Origin: Piper betle | Lineage: Eukaryota; Streptophyta; Magnoliopsida; Piperales; Piperaceae | NCBI GenBank assembly: GCA_033002965.1 | Contig: JAURVB010013271.1 | Coordinates: forward strand, 1-64,000 | Reading direction: 5' to 3' | DNA: 64,000 nucleotides | Shown here: piece by piece, positions 25,460-38,672 of the stretch | Numbering within the stretch: position 1 is the stretch's first letter | Layout of the letters: each line of letters starts with the position of its first letter | Program-made: the position numbers and the translations under genes | The notes under the pieces: generated by a model | The model's input: the letters and a program-made list of their open reading frames with translations, nothing else | Told to the model about the DNA's origin: nothing | The model's database searches: none

Positions 25460-28320
25460 TGTAACACCCCGTTTCGGCTCACCCGCGAACCGACCCGGGA
25501 ATGTCACCGGCGACCGAACCGTTCGCTAATCTACTGGGTTCGGTTAAGCCGTCCAGGATCTACTCTCGGCGTTTTAAGATGGAGATGCAAACATGAAATG
25601 CATGGATGGGATGCGTGGGTTCTAACGGAGTCCTACATACATGCCATGACGTGCAAGCAAAGACAAGATAAAATAATAAATGAGAAACCAAAAGAAAATA
25701 TATACTATTTTATGAAAATACGGTAAAACATGATAATCTATCGTAGCATTCATCATTATCTCCTTCGTTTCAATTGAACCGAGCCTGAACTCCAAACTCA
25801 CTACTCATTCACATTTATCCATTCATTTCAAAACAAGCAATTTATCTAAACAAACACATCAAAATTATCATTCACGTAGCAATAACACACCGTCATTATA
25901 CGTTACACGCGGCAGGTACATGTGTGCGCGGTTCCGTGCTGCTCCTCCGCAGTCCCGACAGCTTTCATCGCTCGCATTCCTCACCTACATATATATAGAA
26001 AAACCGTCAGTAACGAGTGTTACCGGCCCGGAAAATAACTAATATCAATCTGGCACAGGAGAGCAAACTCTCCTGTTGAATGAAAACCATATACTTCCTC
26101 AAGAACTCTCATCAGGGCACATACGGGAGCCGTCGCCCTCGGGTCGACAGCGTCCCCCTATCTTTCACATTCTCATGCCTCGGCCATTTCTCTATTGCTT
26201 CTCGCGTCAAATCTCGTTCCTTTCCGCCCTCTGCACCTTCCATATTACTCCTGGCCTTGAGCACGAAGGCCGAGTACTCTCAGGCAGTCGCCTTCAGTAC
26301 CCTTTGAAACCACAAGTCTAGACATGCGCTGCAATGCAGTACCCGTGAACCTCCACACTTCTCCGGGTTTGAGGAACTCAAAGGTGGAGTTGTCAGGATC
26401 CCTCGGGAATGAAACGGCCCGCACACCATTCCAGAGCCCACTGTCGACACACACGTGCCCGCTCGCGTAGCACGGTAGTCGGATTTCCCTCATTCAGTCT
26501 CTCACCAAAACACGAAAACTATACATATATATAGGTCTGGGTTGGGATTTATACAATAGGCCCGAAGGCAACGTGAGCTGGATCTGAAGTTCGAAAACAA
26601 ACTCGAGGGATCTCATCCTCGAGGGTTATTAATCCGGAAAATCGTTGGCTAAATGGCCCGAGTTAAGTGGGATTCGATAAAACGCCACTTAACTCGTCCT
26701 GCACATAATAAATCAAATACACAAGAGAGTAGCGTAAATCAGAGAACGAGTCCTAAACGGACCTGGTAGAAGCTCCAAACGGGTCCACGCGCCTAGGCGG
26801 CGAGCTCCTACACCGTACCTACACAATCAAGCTAAAAACTAACGCCCGCATGATGAATCACATATCCTATAGCATACACACACAATCAACACAATCACAC
26901 GTCAATCAACACACATCAACCTATATCAATTCTAGCGAGTCTACTTAAGCTAGTTTGATTAGATCATGATTATTACTTAATAACCCTAATTAGTTTCATA
27001 ACTTCTATTTTTAACACCACACAATCAAACAAATTTCATATTTTTATCCTTAATCAAATCTACATTTATATATATTATTATAACACACAATTCACCAATC
27101 CTAGCATGCAATTCTAATAATCAAAACTTTCAAATAATTAAATTAAAATAAATTATACCTCGCGTCGTCGAAAATCGGCGACGGCTAGGGTTTCCATTTC
27201 GTGGCTCGAAACTCGAATTCGGCACCTAGCGGCGTCCGAAGTCCGATCAGATTGGACCGGGTGCGTTCGGCGGATGATCCGGCGAATTTCCCACAAATCC
27301 AATTTCCGGCGGTTCCGGCGGTTTTCCGGCGAGTGTCGGCGGTTTTCCGGCGGATTCCGACGGTTTTCCGGCAGATGATTTGGGACGGAGCAATCAGGGG
27401 GTCTATCGGCACCAGCTCGACGAGCTCGGTCCAATGGTGGTGTCAAACAGGGTAGCCGAGGCGGCGATGGCCGTCGATGGCGGCGTCGAAAATGGGCGGC
27501 GGCGGCGGTGTGCTCCGATCGGGGCTCCGGCCGGCCTCGACGGCGGTCGGGAGGATGGGGGAAACGTCGGCAACGGCGAGGGGGTGCTCGTCAGGGTCAC
27601 ACCGGCGGCGGAGCGGCCCGGACGGCGGCGGAATCCGGCCCGAAGTGGCGGCGGCCGAGGTGGTTTCGCGGGTCGATTTCCGGCGTCGTGGCGGCGAGAC
27701 GGTGGTCGGGGTGGGTCGTGGCGGCACGGCGACGGCACGACGGGGCGGGGCGGCGACGATCGGCGGCAGCACGGCGTCGGCGGCGGCGGTGGCGGCAGCG
27801 CACCACAATGGCGGCGGCGAGGGTTTGGGGTGAAAGAAGGGTCGGGAGGGAGAAAAGGCGTGTGATGGCAGTTTTGTAAATTAAACTTGACTCGATTCCG
27901 ACTCGAGTCAATAATAATAACTATCTCCTAATAAATCTTAAAAAAAATCCAAAAAAATTGGGAAAAATCCCATAAAATCAAACAACACAGAAACATCCAA
28001 ATGATATGCTCTATAACTAATAACCCACCCAAACTCGCCTATATCGCGTCTTAATTCGTTATTCGGCCTAAAACTATTTCTCCGATCAAACATATAAAAA
28101 GAAAAAAAATACTGCATACTTTCATATATTTTGATAACTCATTTCTCACCATCTTCTCGACGTTATCATCATATATTCAGGTACACCTGACTCTCATCGC
28201 TCATAACTCACGGCTGGTCTCGACTCAGCACGCGGTTAATGAAACTGACTCGACTCGAACCAACGGTCGAACCGACTGGTTCGGTAACGTAAAATCCTGA
28301 CTCAAGTCACGCGTTTTACA
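25460..28320 (-). mobile_element. Solo LTR A3 (family A), perfect target duplication
   Basis: Starts TGTAACACCCCGTTTCGG and ends GCGTTTTACA, 2861 bp, flanked on both sides by CTATC (25455-25459 and 28321-28325). It sits inside B2 internal DNA. It is very similar to A1 along its length. The core at about 27160-27870 is strongly GC- and CpG-rich, with a TTTTCCGGCGG-type minisatellite at 27300-27376. Open frames of 100-160 codons occur in all frames there; they are alanine, arginine and glycine rich and lack conserved domains. The shared hairpin motif lies near 26000-26035. Minus orientation is inferred from that motif. Confidence 0.92.
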
Positions 28321-30199
28321 CTATCACCAGTCTAAAGTCAAACACTCAGATGTCCTTGTAAGAGGAACTAGATTGCTTACTAGGTCTTAGCTAACTTAGT
28401 CCTAAATCAAATATCTTGCTTTGTTCCATTCCATATTGGAAAAAGGATAGCTGCTATAGCTCTACTGTGTGTTGTGGCTCTCGTAACAATCTATATGACC
28501 ACTAACTATTGCTCAAGAGGGCTCTCTGTGATGGAATGGAGGCGAGAACACATGTACTTATGCAGTGTGTCTCAAGGAGTATGAAAACATACTCTACGTG
28601 GAATTGTGGAGTCTGCATGTGGTCTGTGGCATGTGCACTAGTCAATGTCTACTCATCTCAACCATCTAGAAAATATATAGTAGGACCGATATATCTAGAA
28701 GGGTAAGTGTAAAAATACTCATGTGAAGGCTCAGTGTTGTATGATATCCCTAGTCACATGGAAAAGGATTGGATCTCTCGTGAAAAACTAGTTTCACTTC
28801 TCTATGACTCTAACTAGGTATCTCATCCTCACGTGGTTTGACATCAGGTGTGATAGGAGAATATACTGATATGAGAAAATCTTACTAGGTATGTAAATCA
28901 CTCTATCTATAGTGGTGTAAAGGTAATCATGTGAGTCATCATGGTAATAAAAAACTCATTATAGGATATTAGATGGCTAAAAAATATGGGTAGGTCCATG
29001 GACATGCCTCCAAGGTCATCATGATTGGACTTTGCCATAGGTGGCCAGCCTATGGAACAGCTAACCAATAACGAGTCTAAGAGACAGCTCCTCAGTGGCT
29101 ATAGTTTCAACAACTAGCAGTAAGCATTTGTTTTTCAATACTGTAATAGTCACACACTTCTAAACGGATGGGGTTCAAATAACCCAAATAACCACTATCT
29201 CCCCTTGAGTTTCTGGGACTCATAGTGAGGTTTGACATGTGTCTAATCCGCTTTTCAGTGGTGTGTAACCTACCATCCCGTACCGATTTGTAGCACTAAT
29301 CTTGACTCACATTACTACTACTGCTATGGTAGACTCTCAAGTAAAGCTATAAGTTGAGATGAACATACACTGGTGTCCCTCTATTTGGTCAGCATGGTAT
29401 GGTCTGACTGAAGTCCCTATCTATGTCACTCCCAAGCTGGGTGAAGTTATCTCCTCCAGACTAGCTTGTCATTGGCTACTTGTACTATAAGTCCTAAACA
29501 TTACCACAAAGGTATCTCATATTCTCGGGATAAAGGCTAAATCCTATGTCTCAAGGTAAGAATCTAATCATGCTGGTGAAGTACAACGAAAGCACAATCT
29601 CCCTAATGGATGCTCCCTAACTAAACCCATCATTTATGCCAAAATTCTCATATGAGTCAAACATTTCTCACTGGCTTAGCCAAAATCTAAATAAGTTAAA
29701 TTGCATATCTGATCATTTGCTAACCATTTGATCTATGTAACCCTGGCTGTGGGTCACATGTATGTTGTCACGTTGACTGAAACAATTTGACAACTGTGGT
29801 CATCCCATCAGGATATCATACTATCATGTTTTTTAACTCTATCCATACACATCCATTTGATGACTATCACTAATGCTGCCTGATGATACCTACAAGACTG
29901 TCACTAGCACTATCTTGTAATACACATCTAACTCAAGAATGCTAGGTCAAAGCGATGGTATGCAAGATGGTTGGTAAAGTCAATCATGTGCCATCACATC
30001 CAAATAATTATAGTGAGCCTAACTTTGCTCTATCTGGCTGATGTCACCGAAGCTATATCTTATCCTCAATCTCTGACCCAACTCTACTTTCAATGCTATG
30101 ACATGCAGTCTCTGTGCACATCTAAGAACATCGTCAAGTAGTTATCTTCCTGTAAGATGAGGTAACCACTTGACCCTTCCACGATAACATCTCCACTTG

Positions 30200-30375
30200 G
30201 TTGATGGTAGTGCAATATACAGATGGTGGTTGTGCATCACAGACTATAGTAGTGTGCATTCGGCTGGTGGTAGTTCATCACGGTTGGTGGTTGGGCAACT
30301 CGGATGGCGGTTGTGCAACTTAGATGGCGGTTGTGCAACTTAGACGGTGGTTGTGCTATCCAAGTGCTGAAGCCT
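30200..30375 (-). repeat. Minisatellite of B2, counterpart of the B1 array
   Basis: Imperfect units such as GATGGCGGTTGTGCAACTTA are the reverse complement of the B1 units at 16330-16520. Only the lower-divergence units near 30295-30360 are regular. This supports homology of the two internal regions. Confidence 0.7.
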
Positions 30376-31456
30376 GATCCTGATCATGTATGTTGTGAAC
30401 CCATTACTATCTCTGGCATGCTTATCTCCATGTGTTTGTCTCATTAGAGGTAGCTGCTATCAACTCGACTTAGGCTATCCAACCATGCATGCCTGATCTG
30501 AAGGGGGTCTAGATCATAGTGGTGACACGTACAATCGTGATCCAACACTAAGCTTACACTTATCTCCTGCAACCTATAAACACTAACTGGTTCTCAATAG
30601 CCATCACTGATCCGACCCTAGTAGATCGAGTGATATCCTATCAACCATCTAAATATGTGGTCAAAGGTAATCTCACTTATCCTTATTGTGTTCATGTCTC
30701 TGCCTATTGAAGAGTGGCCAACAATATTCTTTGGACAGACATACACTAATGGAAGAGGGGGAGGCGGTGAAGTGTCCATGGGACTGTAGATCTATCTCAC
30801 TCTCATCCTCATCCACTGTTATTTCCTAGAAGTGGTCTATCCATGTCATCTACCCAACCTCTCATCTGTGCACCAAGTGCTCCAAGTGCCTAAGTGGATG
30901 TACTAGCAAAGTCACATCCTCCATCCACAAGGTTTTGTCTAAAGGTCATATACCCTACTATTGACCTCGGGCTATGCCTAATGGATCTGTCTAAGGCACA
31001 CAGTGGTCTAACTCATGCACTAACTAACTTTGTCAGTGTCTCCATACTTCAAACTCCCTCTATGTATCATCTCTGATAAATTCGTATCACAATGTACACC
31101 ATGTCCTAAGGAAGGACTGATGTGGTTATATGCAAAACATGGACAAGTGCTACAATGTCATGGTGCTCTAAATACTCCTGGTCCCTATTCGTCTCAAATT
31201 CAAATGATTGAATATGTGAGCACCCTACGTAGTCCAAATCTATGGCACAATAAAGGGAAGACTTGTCTCTAAAATCATGATATCATATCCATCTCATAAT
31301 TTCTATTAATACTGAAACATGCATTGTTATGAGTTGACTGAGCAAAAATTTGAAATATAGAGGAAATACAAAATGAAATACCTATCAGCTTGGCTAAGGA
31401 TAGCTCCACACACTTGGCTCAAAGCAAAAGTTTTCCATCTCAATCGACCAAGACAT

Positions 31457-31469
31457 GGCTCTGATACCA
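31457..31469 (-). other. Primer-binding site of B2 (initiator Met tRNA type)
   Basis: GGCTCTGATACCA reads TGGTATCAGAGCC on the minus strand, a perfect initiator-methionine primer site. It lies three bases from the LTR boundary at 31473 and fixes B2 in minus orientation. Confidence 0.92.
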
Positions 31470-31472
31470 TCT

Positions 31473-34400
31473 TGAAACACCTCGATTTTGGTTCACCTAT
31501 GAACTAAATCACAAATATTAATATCGAGTTGAGTCATGATTAAAGTTGTTGGTCAGTAAGACTCAATTGATACAATAGATCGAAACAACCTTCTTCTTGT
31601 CATAAGAATGGAAGACACCATAAAATACATGTCAAAACACATCGAACATAAATAAAAGTAAGAAAGTAAATAATTGCGTTGTGCTCAAGTGTGTGTAGCG
31701 TTTATCTGTCCTCCCACCAAAGTCAACTCAAGATTGCAAGACCTACATATATTATATAAAAAACGTCAGTAACGAATGTTATTGGTCCGAAAAAAATTAA
31801 TACAAACTGGCAAATAGGTATTGTATTACCTATGAAAACTTATGAAACTTCAAGATTGCCTCACATTGAGCGGTAAGTAAACATACTTAAGCAAGTGTCA
31901 GCTAGCATGCACATCTCATAATCATATTCATACATACAATGCTTACGCCCTCACACCTTTCATATCCCCACCACGATATTCAAGTGGCAAAAGGAACAGT
32001 TAAGTTAGTGCCACAAATTCTGGAAATGTACTGCATTACGCAGTACCCTCATACACCACACTACCTCATGTCTGAAGGAGTATTAGAGCGATTCATACAT
32101 ATCTCCATACCGCTCACTCTCTTATTCGTGAAATCCATAAAAAAGTGTGTACTCATATAATAGGCTCAAGAAAGAGGCTTGTATCATATATTTCTAGCAG
32201 TTCAAAAATCAACAAGGGATCTCTTCCTTATAGTTTTATTAAACATGCATAGAAAACACAGCTAAATAACCCGACATTGGAGGGATGTCATGAAATGTCA
32301 CCGATGCCATCCTACATATAAAACACAATTAAACTCGACACACAGGGAGTCAAGCAGAGAGGGAGAGTCCTTCGGACCTGTGGTCCAAGCTCCAAGCGTA
32401 TCTGTACATCTACGGCGAGCTCAGGACTCCAAAACCTACATCAGAACCTACTACTAAATAAAATGCTAACATCTCTATATAATGCATACTTGTGGTGTGT
32501 GCTCACATCATCAGTACATCCTAATAAGGAAAGCAGTGCTAACCAGCCTACAACTAAACACATGGCATGTAAATCGAGACATAATAATAAAAATAATAAT
32601 AATTAAACAAATAAACAAATAAATGTATTGGTAGGTGTTAGACTATTTTCAATAACATGCAAGTGTACACAGTCGAAACAAGTAATATAATGATAAATTC
32701 AAGTATCGTCCCACAGGGAGATGAATTTCCTTAAATTAATTAAAGAAAATAAAATTAAGAACAAAACAATAATTAACTTAACGGAATCTAAATACTAACT
32801 TAAATAAAAAGAGAAGTTAAAATTATAAAACTCGTTCTAGAGTCGAATTTCCCTTAACATGAATTTAATCTTCATCAAATCTTACTCATATCTTTTATTC
32901 CCTCGAATTGTCGATCTAGGATAATTATATGACATGGTGGCTCCCGCTCCTTCATACTTCTAATATTTTGCCTCAATTTCTACCTCCCGGTGATAATTGA
33001 TTAATCAACAAAATAATGCATTAAGATTTGCCTTACAATCGCATACGGTATTGTGTATCTCCCGACCACAACGACAAACAAGTCAAAAGACTCGTCGTAT
33101 GATGAATTATCAATGACTAATCTAATTAATTTCTCCCGAAATCTAATTAAACCTCGTGATCTAAGAATTAGGTGATCAATCTATTCTTAGCATTAAGAAT
33201 ATGATAATTCAAACAATTTGATTAAATAAAAGAGTAAAAGCTTGAAATAAATTCAATTAAATCATGTTAAGTTCCATTCTTCTCTAGAACGAAAATAAGA
33301 GACTACTCCATAATAAAAATAGAAAACATTATAAAGAAGAAACTAATTTTTATTATAAAAGAAAAAGGAATTAAAAAAACTAAAACTACTACTTTCACTA
33401 CACTCCGAAGCCAAGAGATGAGATATGATCAACAACAAATGACCACCCCTTTATATAGAAGTGGAGATACAAGAATTCGAAGAAGGTGTTCACAAATCGA
33501 CGTAATCTAATTAATTATAATGTCCCTTTACATTTCCAACTGTTCGACTCCATTGAACACCATACATTGTAACCATTAAGTGGCGCCAAGTGTCATGACC
33601 AATCAAATCCAAAGCTTAATTTATTCATCTTTTTCTGCATTAAAACATCAAAGTTAAGCATATATAATAAAATATTAATTAACTAAAAAAATAAAGTAAA
33701 ATATTACTTAATTAATAATGTTTATACCCGGGAAGTACAAAATCATATTAAAAACATGGGTAAATATTATATATTTTAAACGCTTAACAGTAGGTAATTA
33801 AGTAAATAATAAACAAATGAACATAAATAGTACTCTAATAATGTAATAATAAAATAATTATACTATATAAATATATAGTTAAACACGACAAATATCATAT
33901 ATACACATGTTAGTCAACATATAAATAATTAAATAAACAAACAAACAATTAATTAATTAAATAAGATAAATATGAACAAAAATAATATCTATGAATAAAT
34001 GCATTATCAGTAACATTAAATAGCCACTTAATCATTCATCATAGTCAACAAATATATAAATAATAAGAAATGTATAATCATGAATAAACTAATAAATAAA
34101 ATAATTAATAAATAAATAAAAATACTCATAACATCCAAACATGCTAAACAATGTGAATATGCATCTAAACTAATATAGGGGCTCTAGAATTACAAAAAAT
34201 GGTTGAGAAACAACCGAAAACGGGCTGAACCAAACATAACCAAGCTGAAGCAGACCGAACCGAATTGGCTGAATTAACCCAATCTGGGTTAACTAGAAAA
34301 TGGGTTGGGTTGGCTGAAGCAGACCTTAACTTGGACGTGCAGACTCAGACATAGGCTGACGGACTAGTGAACAAGATCAGGCAAGCAGATGCGATTGCGG

Positions 34401-35341
34401 GCAAAGCGGACCCCAAATCAGGCAAACAGGCTGAATGGGGCAGCCGGTGTCCATTGCCAGAAAAGGCCAACTACGGCACGGTTGAGGTCGCCTCTACTCG
34501 GGATCGACAAGGGACGTCAAGGCGGAGGCTCTAGTGGTAACGATCGGCGGAGTCCGGCCACTAGATGGCTGGAAACTGGCCAAAAAGATGGTGGTATCGC
34601 CGTAGTGGGCGGCGATCGCGGCCATGGACAAGGTGGTGAGTGGTCTAAAAAAGAAGATCTTGGCAAGGGGAAGCTGCCAAGGTGGTCACCTTCACTAGAG
34701 GACACTTGCCTATGCTGGAAAAGAGCCCGAACAAGTGGCTGTGCAGAGAAAACATAAACGAAAAATGTCGTCGCTAGCAACTGCGGCGGCGCTAGTGGCG
34801 ATTGTGGGTACAGATTGATAGCTAGCTGCAAGGTGGTCACAGTCGTATAGATACGGTGACCAGGGGTGAGGCGGAGAATTGCCGGTGATGCTAGGGGTGT
34901 AACTCTAAAAGTGTGGGAGAAAACCTCTGAAAATCAATATACGAAGCTAGGGTTGAGTGGATGGCTCAGATTTTACCACGTGGTACAATCTGAGCGTCCA
35001 ACAACTCAGTGGCCTAGTGGGGTCCACCTTTGGGTATATGCATTGTACATATAGACGAAAAGCTCCGATCGAGACCATCTAAAGTCAAAGCTGACTCATA
35101 AAGATCATATGTATACCTCATGTATACAATGAAAACTCATTCTCTACAGTATCATAATTGAAACTATCATATGCATGTTGGACATACTCAGCCTCCATAA
35201 CAAGCTCATATGGCCATCTAAGCCTCATACTCGTATTCTTAAAATTGTTCTAACTCTAGCTCACTCGAACCAACTCGAGACTGGCCTGAATAGGGTAAAA
35301 CTCAAATCAGGTAAAACTTAACCTGAAAATGGGGTTTTACA
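31473..35341 (-). mobile_element. 5' LTR of B2, split by solo LTR D2
   Basis: On the minus strand it starts TGTAAAACCCCATTTTCAGG (at 35341) and ends near 31473 as TGTTTCA, a mutated terminus. Subtracting D2 and one target copy leaves about 2.71 kb, which is my estimate of the full B LTR length. It includes the hairpin motif near 31765-31795, AT-rich microsatellites at 32580-32635 and 33795-34130, and a CpG-containing part at 34380-34900. Open frames there are not convincing genes. Confidence 0.85.
32636..33789 (-). mobile_element. Solo LTR D2 (family D), perfect target duplication
   Basis: 1154 bp, flanked by GTAGG on both sides (32631-32635 and 33790-33794). On the plus strand it runs TGTTAGACTATTTTCAATAA to CGCTTAACA, matching D1 and reversed D3. 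Removing it restores a B LTR sequence (GGTAGGTAATTAAGTAAATA) paralleled without interruption near 22174-22205 in the B2 3' LTR. That is direct evidence for the empty site. Confidence 0.93.
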
Positions 35342-36094
35342 ATGATATACGGCACATTTCCAAAAATTATAGACCATAGGTTCCATGTCATTCAAATACT
35401 ATGATAAGTGATATATAGAGGATGTGTAAGGGCATAAGTTTGTGTGCTCCTAATGTTATGCTACGTTGTGCCCAAATAGTTGACTCATGTTCATGGGATG
35501 TTTTATTGTGCTCAGCATGTTGGCTCATGATTATGTTATTATGGAGAGTGCCAGCTAGCCTCTCATAACAGCCATGATGATTTATTTCATATAAATGTTC
35601 TAATTTATGATTCTTGTGGGTAGTTGTACCCATTTACCAGCTTGACATGTTCATATTAGTTGACATATATTTTTCTATTTAGGTTTGATGTTATTGAGGT
35701 AGCAAGTAGACATATAAACTCTAAACGACTCATGGTGGAAGATGACATAGGATGTTATTGTTACATGACTTGTATGATATGTTGTAGTTCCATGATTTGT
35801 ATGATTTTGCATGTGAATGTGTATGAAGGCCTTAGGCCATTATGGTCATATATGGATTATGGCCATTGGGCATGACATGTGCAAATTGTTTATGTGCTAT
35901 GTGTATCTTAATTTACTTATCCTTAACTTTATTTGAGTTTTCTTGCAGACGAAATATTTGTTGGGATTTTAACACACAAAATCCCTGAAGTCCTTGATAT
36001 GCTTGAACTCCAACAATATTATGGGGCATGTAGGTTAACATGGGTTTGCATGTATACTCTAAACCTCAAAGTCATGGAATTGATGGTAAATAAC
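35342..36094. other. Unclassified AT-rich stretch
   Basis: This 0.75 kb between B2 and D3 has no recognisable gene, LTR terminus or repeat shared with the rest of the window. It could be the sequence into which B2 and D3 inserted, possibly part of another old element continuing at 37325. Confidence 0.4.
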
Positions 36095-37319
36095 TATTAA
36101 GTATTTAAAGTATACAATATTTACCCATGTTCTTAATGTGATTTTATACATCTCGGTGATAAATATTATTAATTAGGTGATGGTTTACTTTATTTTTTTA
36201 GTTAATTAATATTTTATTAGATATGTTTAATTTTGGGGTTTTAATATAGAAAAAGATGAAACAAATTAAGCTTAGGAATTGAAGGGTCATGGTGCTTGGC
36301 CCCACCCAATGATTACTACAAAGAGTTCACAAAACTCAAAAAGGAAGGATGTTGATGGTTTTGGGGAGCCTTACTTAACGCTTGGTTGAGCAAGTCGAGG
36401 AGTTGTAATCTTGATTGGACACCATAATTACTTAGACTATGTCGATTTGTAAACACCTTCTTTGAATTTATGTATCTAATGGCCATCTCATCTTCTATAT
36501 AAAGGGGTAGTAATTTTTTGTTTGGGATATCCCAACTCTTGGCATAGGAATTTAGTGAATTAAGTTGTTCTAGTTATTATAATTTTTAGTACTTTTTATA
36601 ATATAAGTTCATTTCTCTTTCATCATGTTCTTTACTTGTATTATGGAGTAGTCTTTTATTTCGTTCTAGGGAAAAATGGAACTTAATATGGTATAATTAA
36701 ATTCATTTCAACTTCTTACTCTTTTATTCAATTGGATTGTTTGAATTATCATGTTCTTAATGCTAAGAGTAGATTGATCGTTTATTTCTTAGATCGTGAA
36801 GTTTAATTAGATTTTGAGAGAAATTAATTTGATTAGTCATTGATTAATTCATCACACGACAAGGCTTTTGACTTGTTTGTTGTTGTGGTCAGGAGATGCA
36901 CAACACTGTATACGATTGTAAGGCAAATCTTTATGCATTATTTTGTTGCTTAATCAATTATCACGGGAGGTAGAAATTAAGGCAAAATAATAGAAGCATG
37001 AAGGAGTGGGAGTCATCATGTAATATAATTTTCCTAAATCGACAATCTGAGGGAATAGAAGATAAGTGTATGATGTGATGAAGATTAATTTCATGTTAAG
37101 GGAAATCCGACTCTAGAACAAATTTTATTTTAAACTAAAAATCTCCTTTTGTTGATTTTTTGCTCTTAGTTATAATTATCATTATGTTGTTATTTTGTTG
37201 TTATTTGCTCCTATTAACGTAAGTAAATTTATCTCTTTGTGGGACGATAATTGGAAATTTATCATTATATTACTTGTGTCGAACATATATACTTGCACGT
37301 CATTTAAATTATTCAAACA
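36095..37319 (+). mobile_element. Solo LTR D3 (family D), perfect target duplication
   Basis: 1225 bp, flanked by ATAAC at 36090-36094 and 37320-37324. It reads TATTAAGTATTTAAAG (expected TGTTAAG, so the first dinucleotide is mutated) through to ATTATTCAAACA. It is the reverse orientation of D1 and D2. Conserved landmarks shared with them include TTATATAAAGGGG-like and CGACAATCTGAGGGAATAGA-like blocks. No polypurine tract or primer site flanks it. Confidence 0.92.
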
Positions 37320-37324
37320 ATAAC

Positions 37325-38672
37325 CACGTACACACACATGCACTATATTACATGTGCAGGTATATAAAGCTTGTAGCCATGGTGGAGAAGCATACACTAG
37401 CTTAAAGAGCTCCATGAGGGAGGAGCTATGAGCCTAAGTATGTGATAGTGGCTTAGATGATCAAAACCCATACTAAATAAATTGTGTACATGTGATATTT
37501 GGATATGATTTGCATTTGTGTAGTTAGGTGGAAGGAGGTGAGTTAGATGACCATAGTCTCCTCACCTAATTACTTTCTGGTAAAGGTGCATACATGTGAT
37601 GACCATGTGTCCTCTTACCATGTTTATTGCATTATTCTCCTGGTGTTTATTGATGTTATTCCATGTATTATAACATGATGAGTCGTGGGGAGTTATCTAC
37701 CAATCATCTTCGTAACAAGCGAGGTATTATCGGCTTTCATTCATAACTTAGATGCATATAGGGATCCTATTTGCATGGGCCAACATGTAGTATTACATAA
37801 GCAATATTTTATTGTTACATGTATGCTTATGATTTGCATATTGTGACTTGCACATTAGAGTCCAGCTCACTGAAGCTTTTTGTCTTATGACACCTTGAAT
37901 AGTTAGGTCTTACATGTGGCAAACATTCCATATTAGTGCTGTTGAATATTTCAATGTTGTTTGGGTTCAAATTGCTTTGGAACCCAAACCTTTTTGAGGT
38001 ATTATAATATTAATAGGGATGGTGCTTACAATCTTTGACTTTAGTTAATCAAATTTTGAAAAAATAATTTGGCCTATCAATTTGTATTAATTTGGTTAAA
38101 TCATTACAATTTCATCTAAGGGAGGATCATCAACACTACCAAAAGGAGTGGTGATGAGAGAATGACTTCAATTTTACTTAAAATCTGATACATATTGTCT
38201 TAATTGATAAACTAAACTTACTTGGATTAAATTAATTGACTTTAATATAATTAGCCAATATTTACTCAAATTACTTATTAAGTTAAACAAGTTAATTAAT
38301 TCATTCATTGTTAAAGTTAAGCAACCATAGAATTTATGCTTTTAATTGATTCAATTATAGAGATGAAATATTGACAAATGCATTAGTATAAAATTTTGAA
38401 CATTCCTTCAGTCATTTGATAGGACAAAAAATATTAATATTTAAATTTTTTTATAATTATAATCAATTTTAGTTACAACAAATTCGAACATAGATCCATT
38501 ACATTAATTTGTTGGGGTGCCTATTGATCACGTATTGCAAAATCCATACCTATCAGTTACATTAAACACAAATCCATTAAACTAAATCCGAACCCCACTG
38601 TTTAAACCCAATTATGCGTTAAATTGTTGGAGGAATTCCCTCTTTAGTTTGTAAAAGACTATTCTATCTCTT
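37325..38672. other. Unclassified AT-rich stretch
   Basis: No gene is recognised in this 1.35 kb. A purine-poor, TTAAT-rich part spans about 38030-38480. It is flanked by solo LTRs D3 and B5 and may be the host sequence or an unrecognised old element. Confidence 0.4.

Larger units (their letters stand above)
23929..31472 (-). mobile_element. Internal region of B2, interrupted by a TRIM and by solo LTR A3
   Basis: The B2 internal DNA proper is 23929-24469, 25385-25459 and 28326-31472. It mirrors B1 block by block: polypurine tract, the 33-bp-unit region near 24110-24245, the CTAGTAGGG-rich stretch, and the minisatellite at 30200-30375. No gag-pol motif is recognisable in either strand. Loss of coding frames in both copies is consistent with a non-autonomous family. 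Confidence 0.75.

Noticed and set aside
27153..27911. Several 100-160 codon frames rich in Arg, Ala and Gly
   Set aside because: This is the same GC-rich LTR core in A3. Stop-free frames are expected from base composition there.
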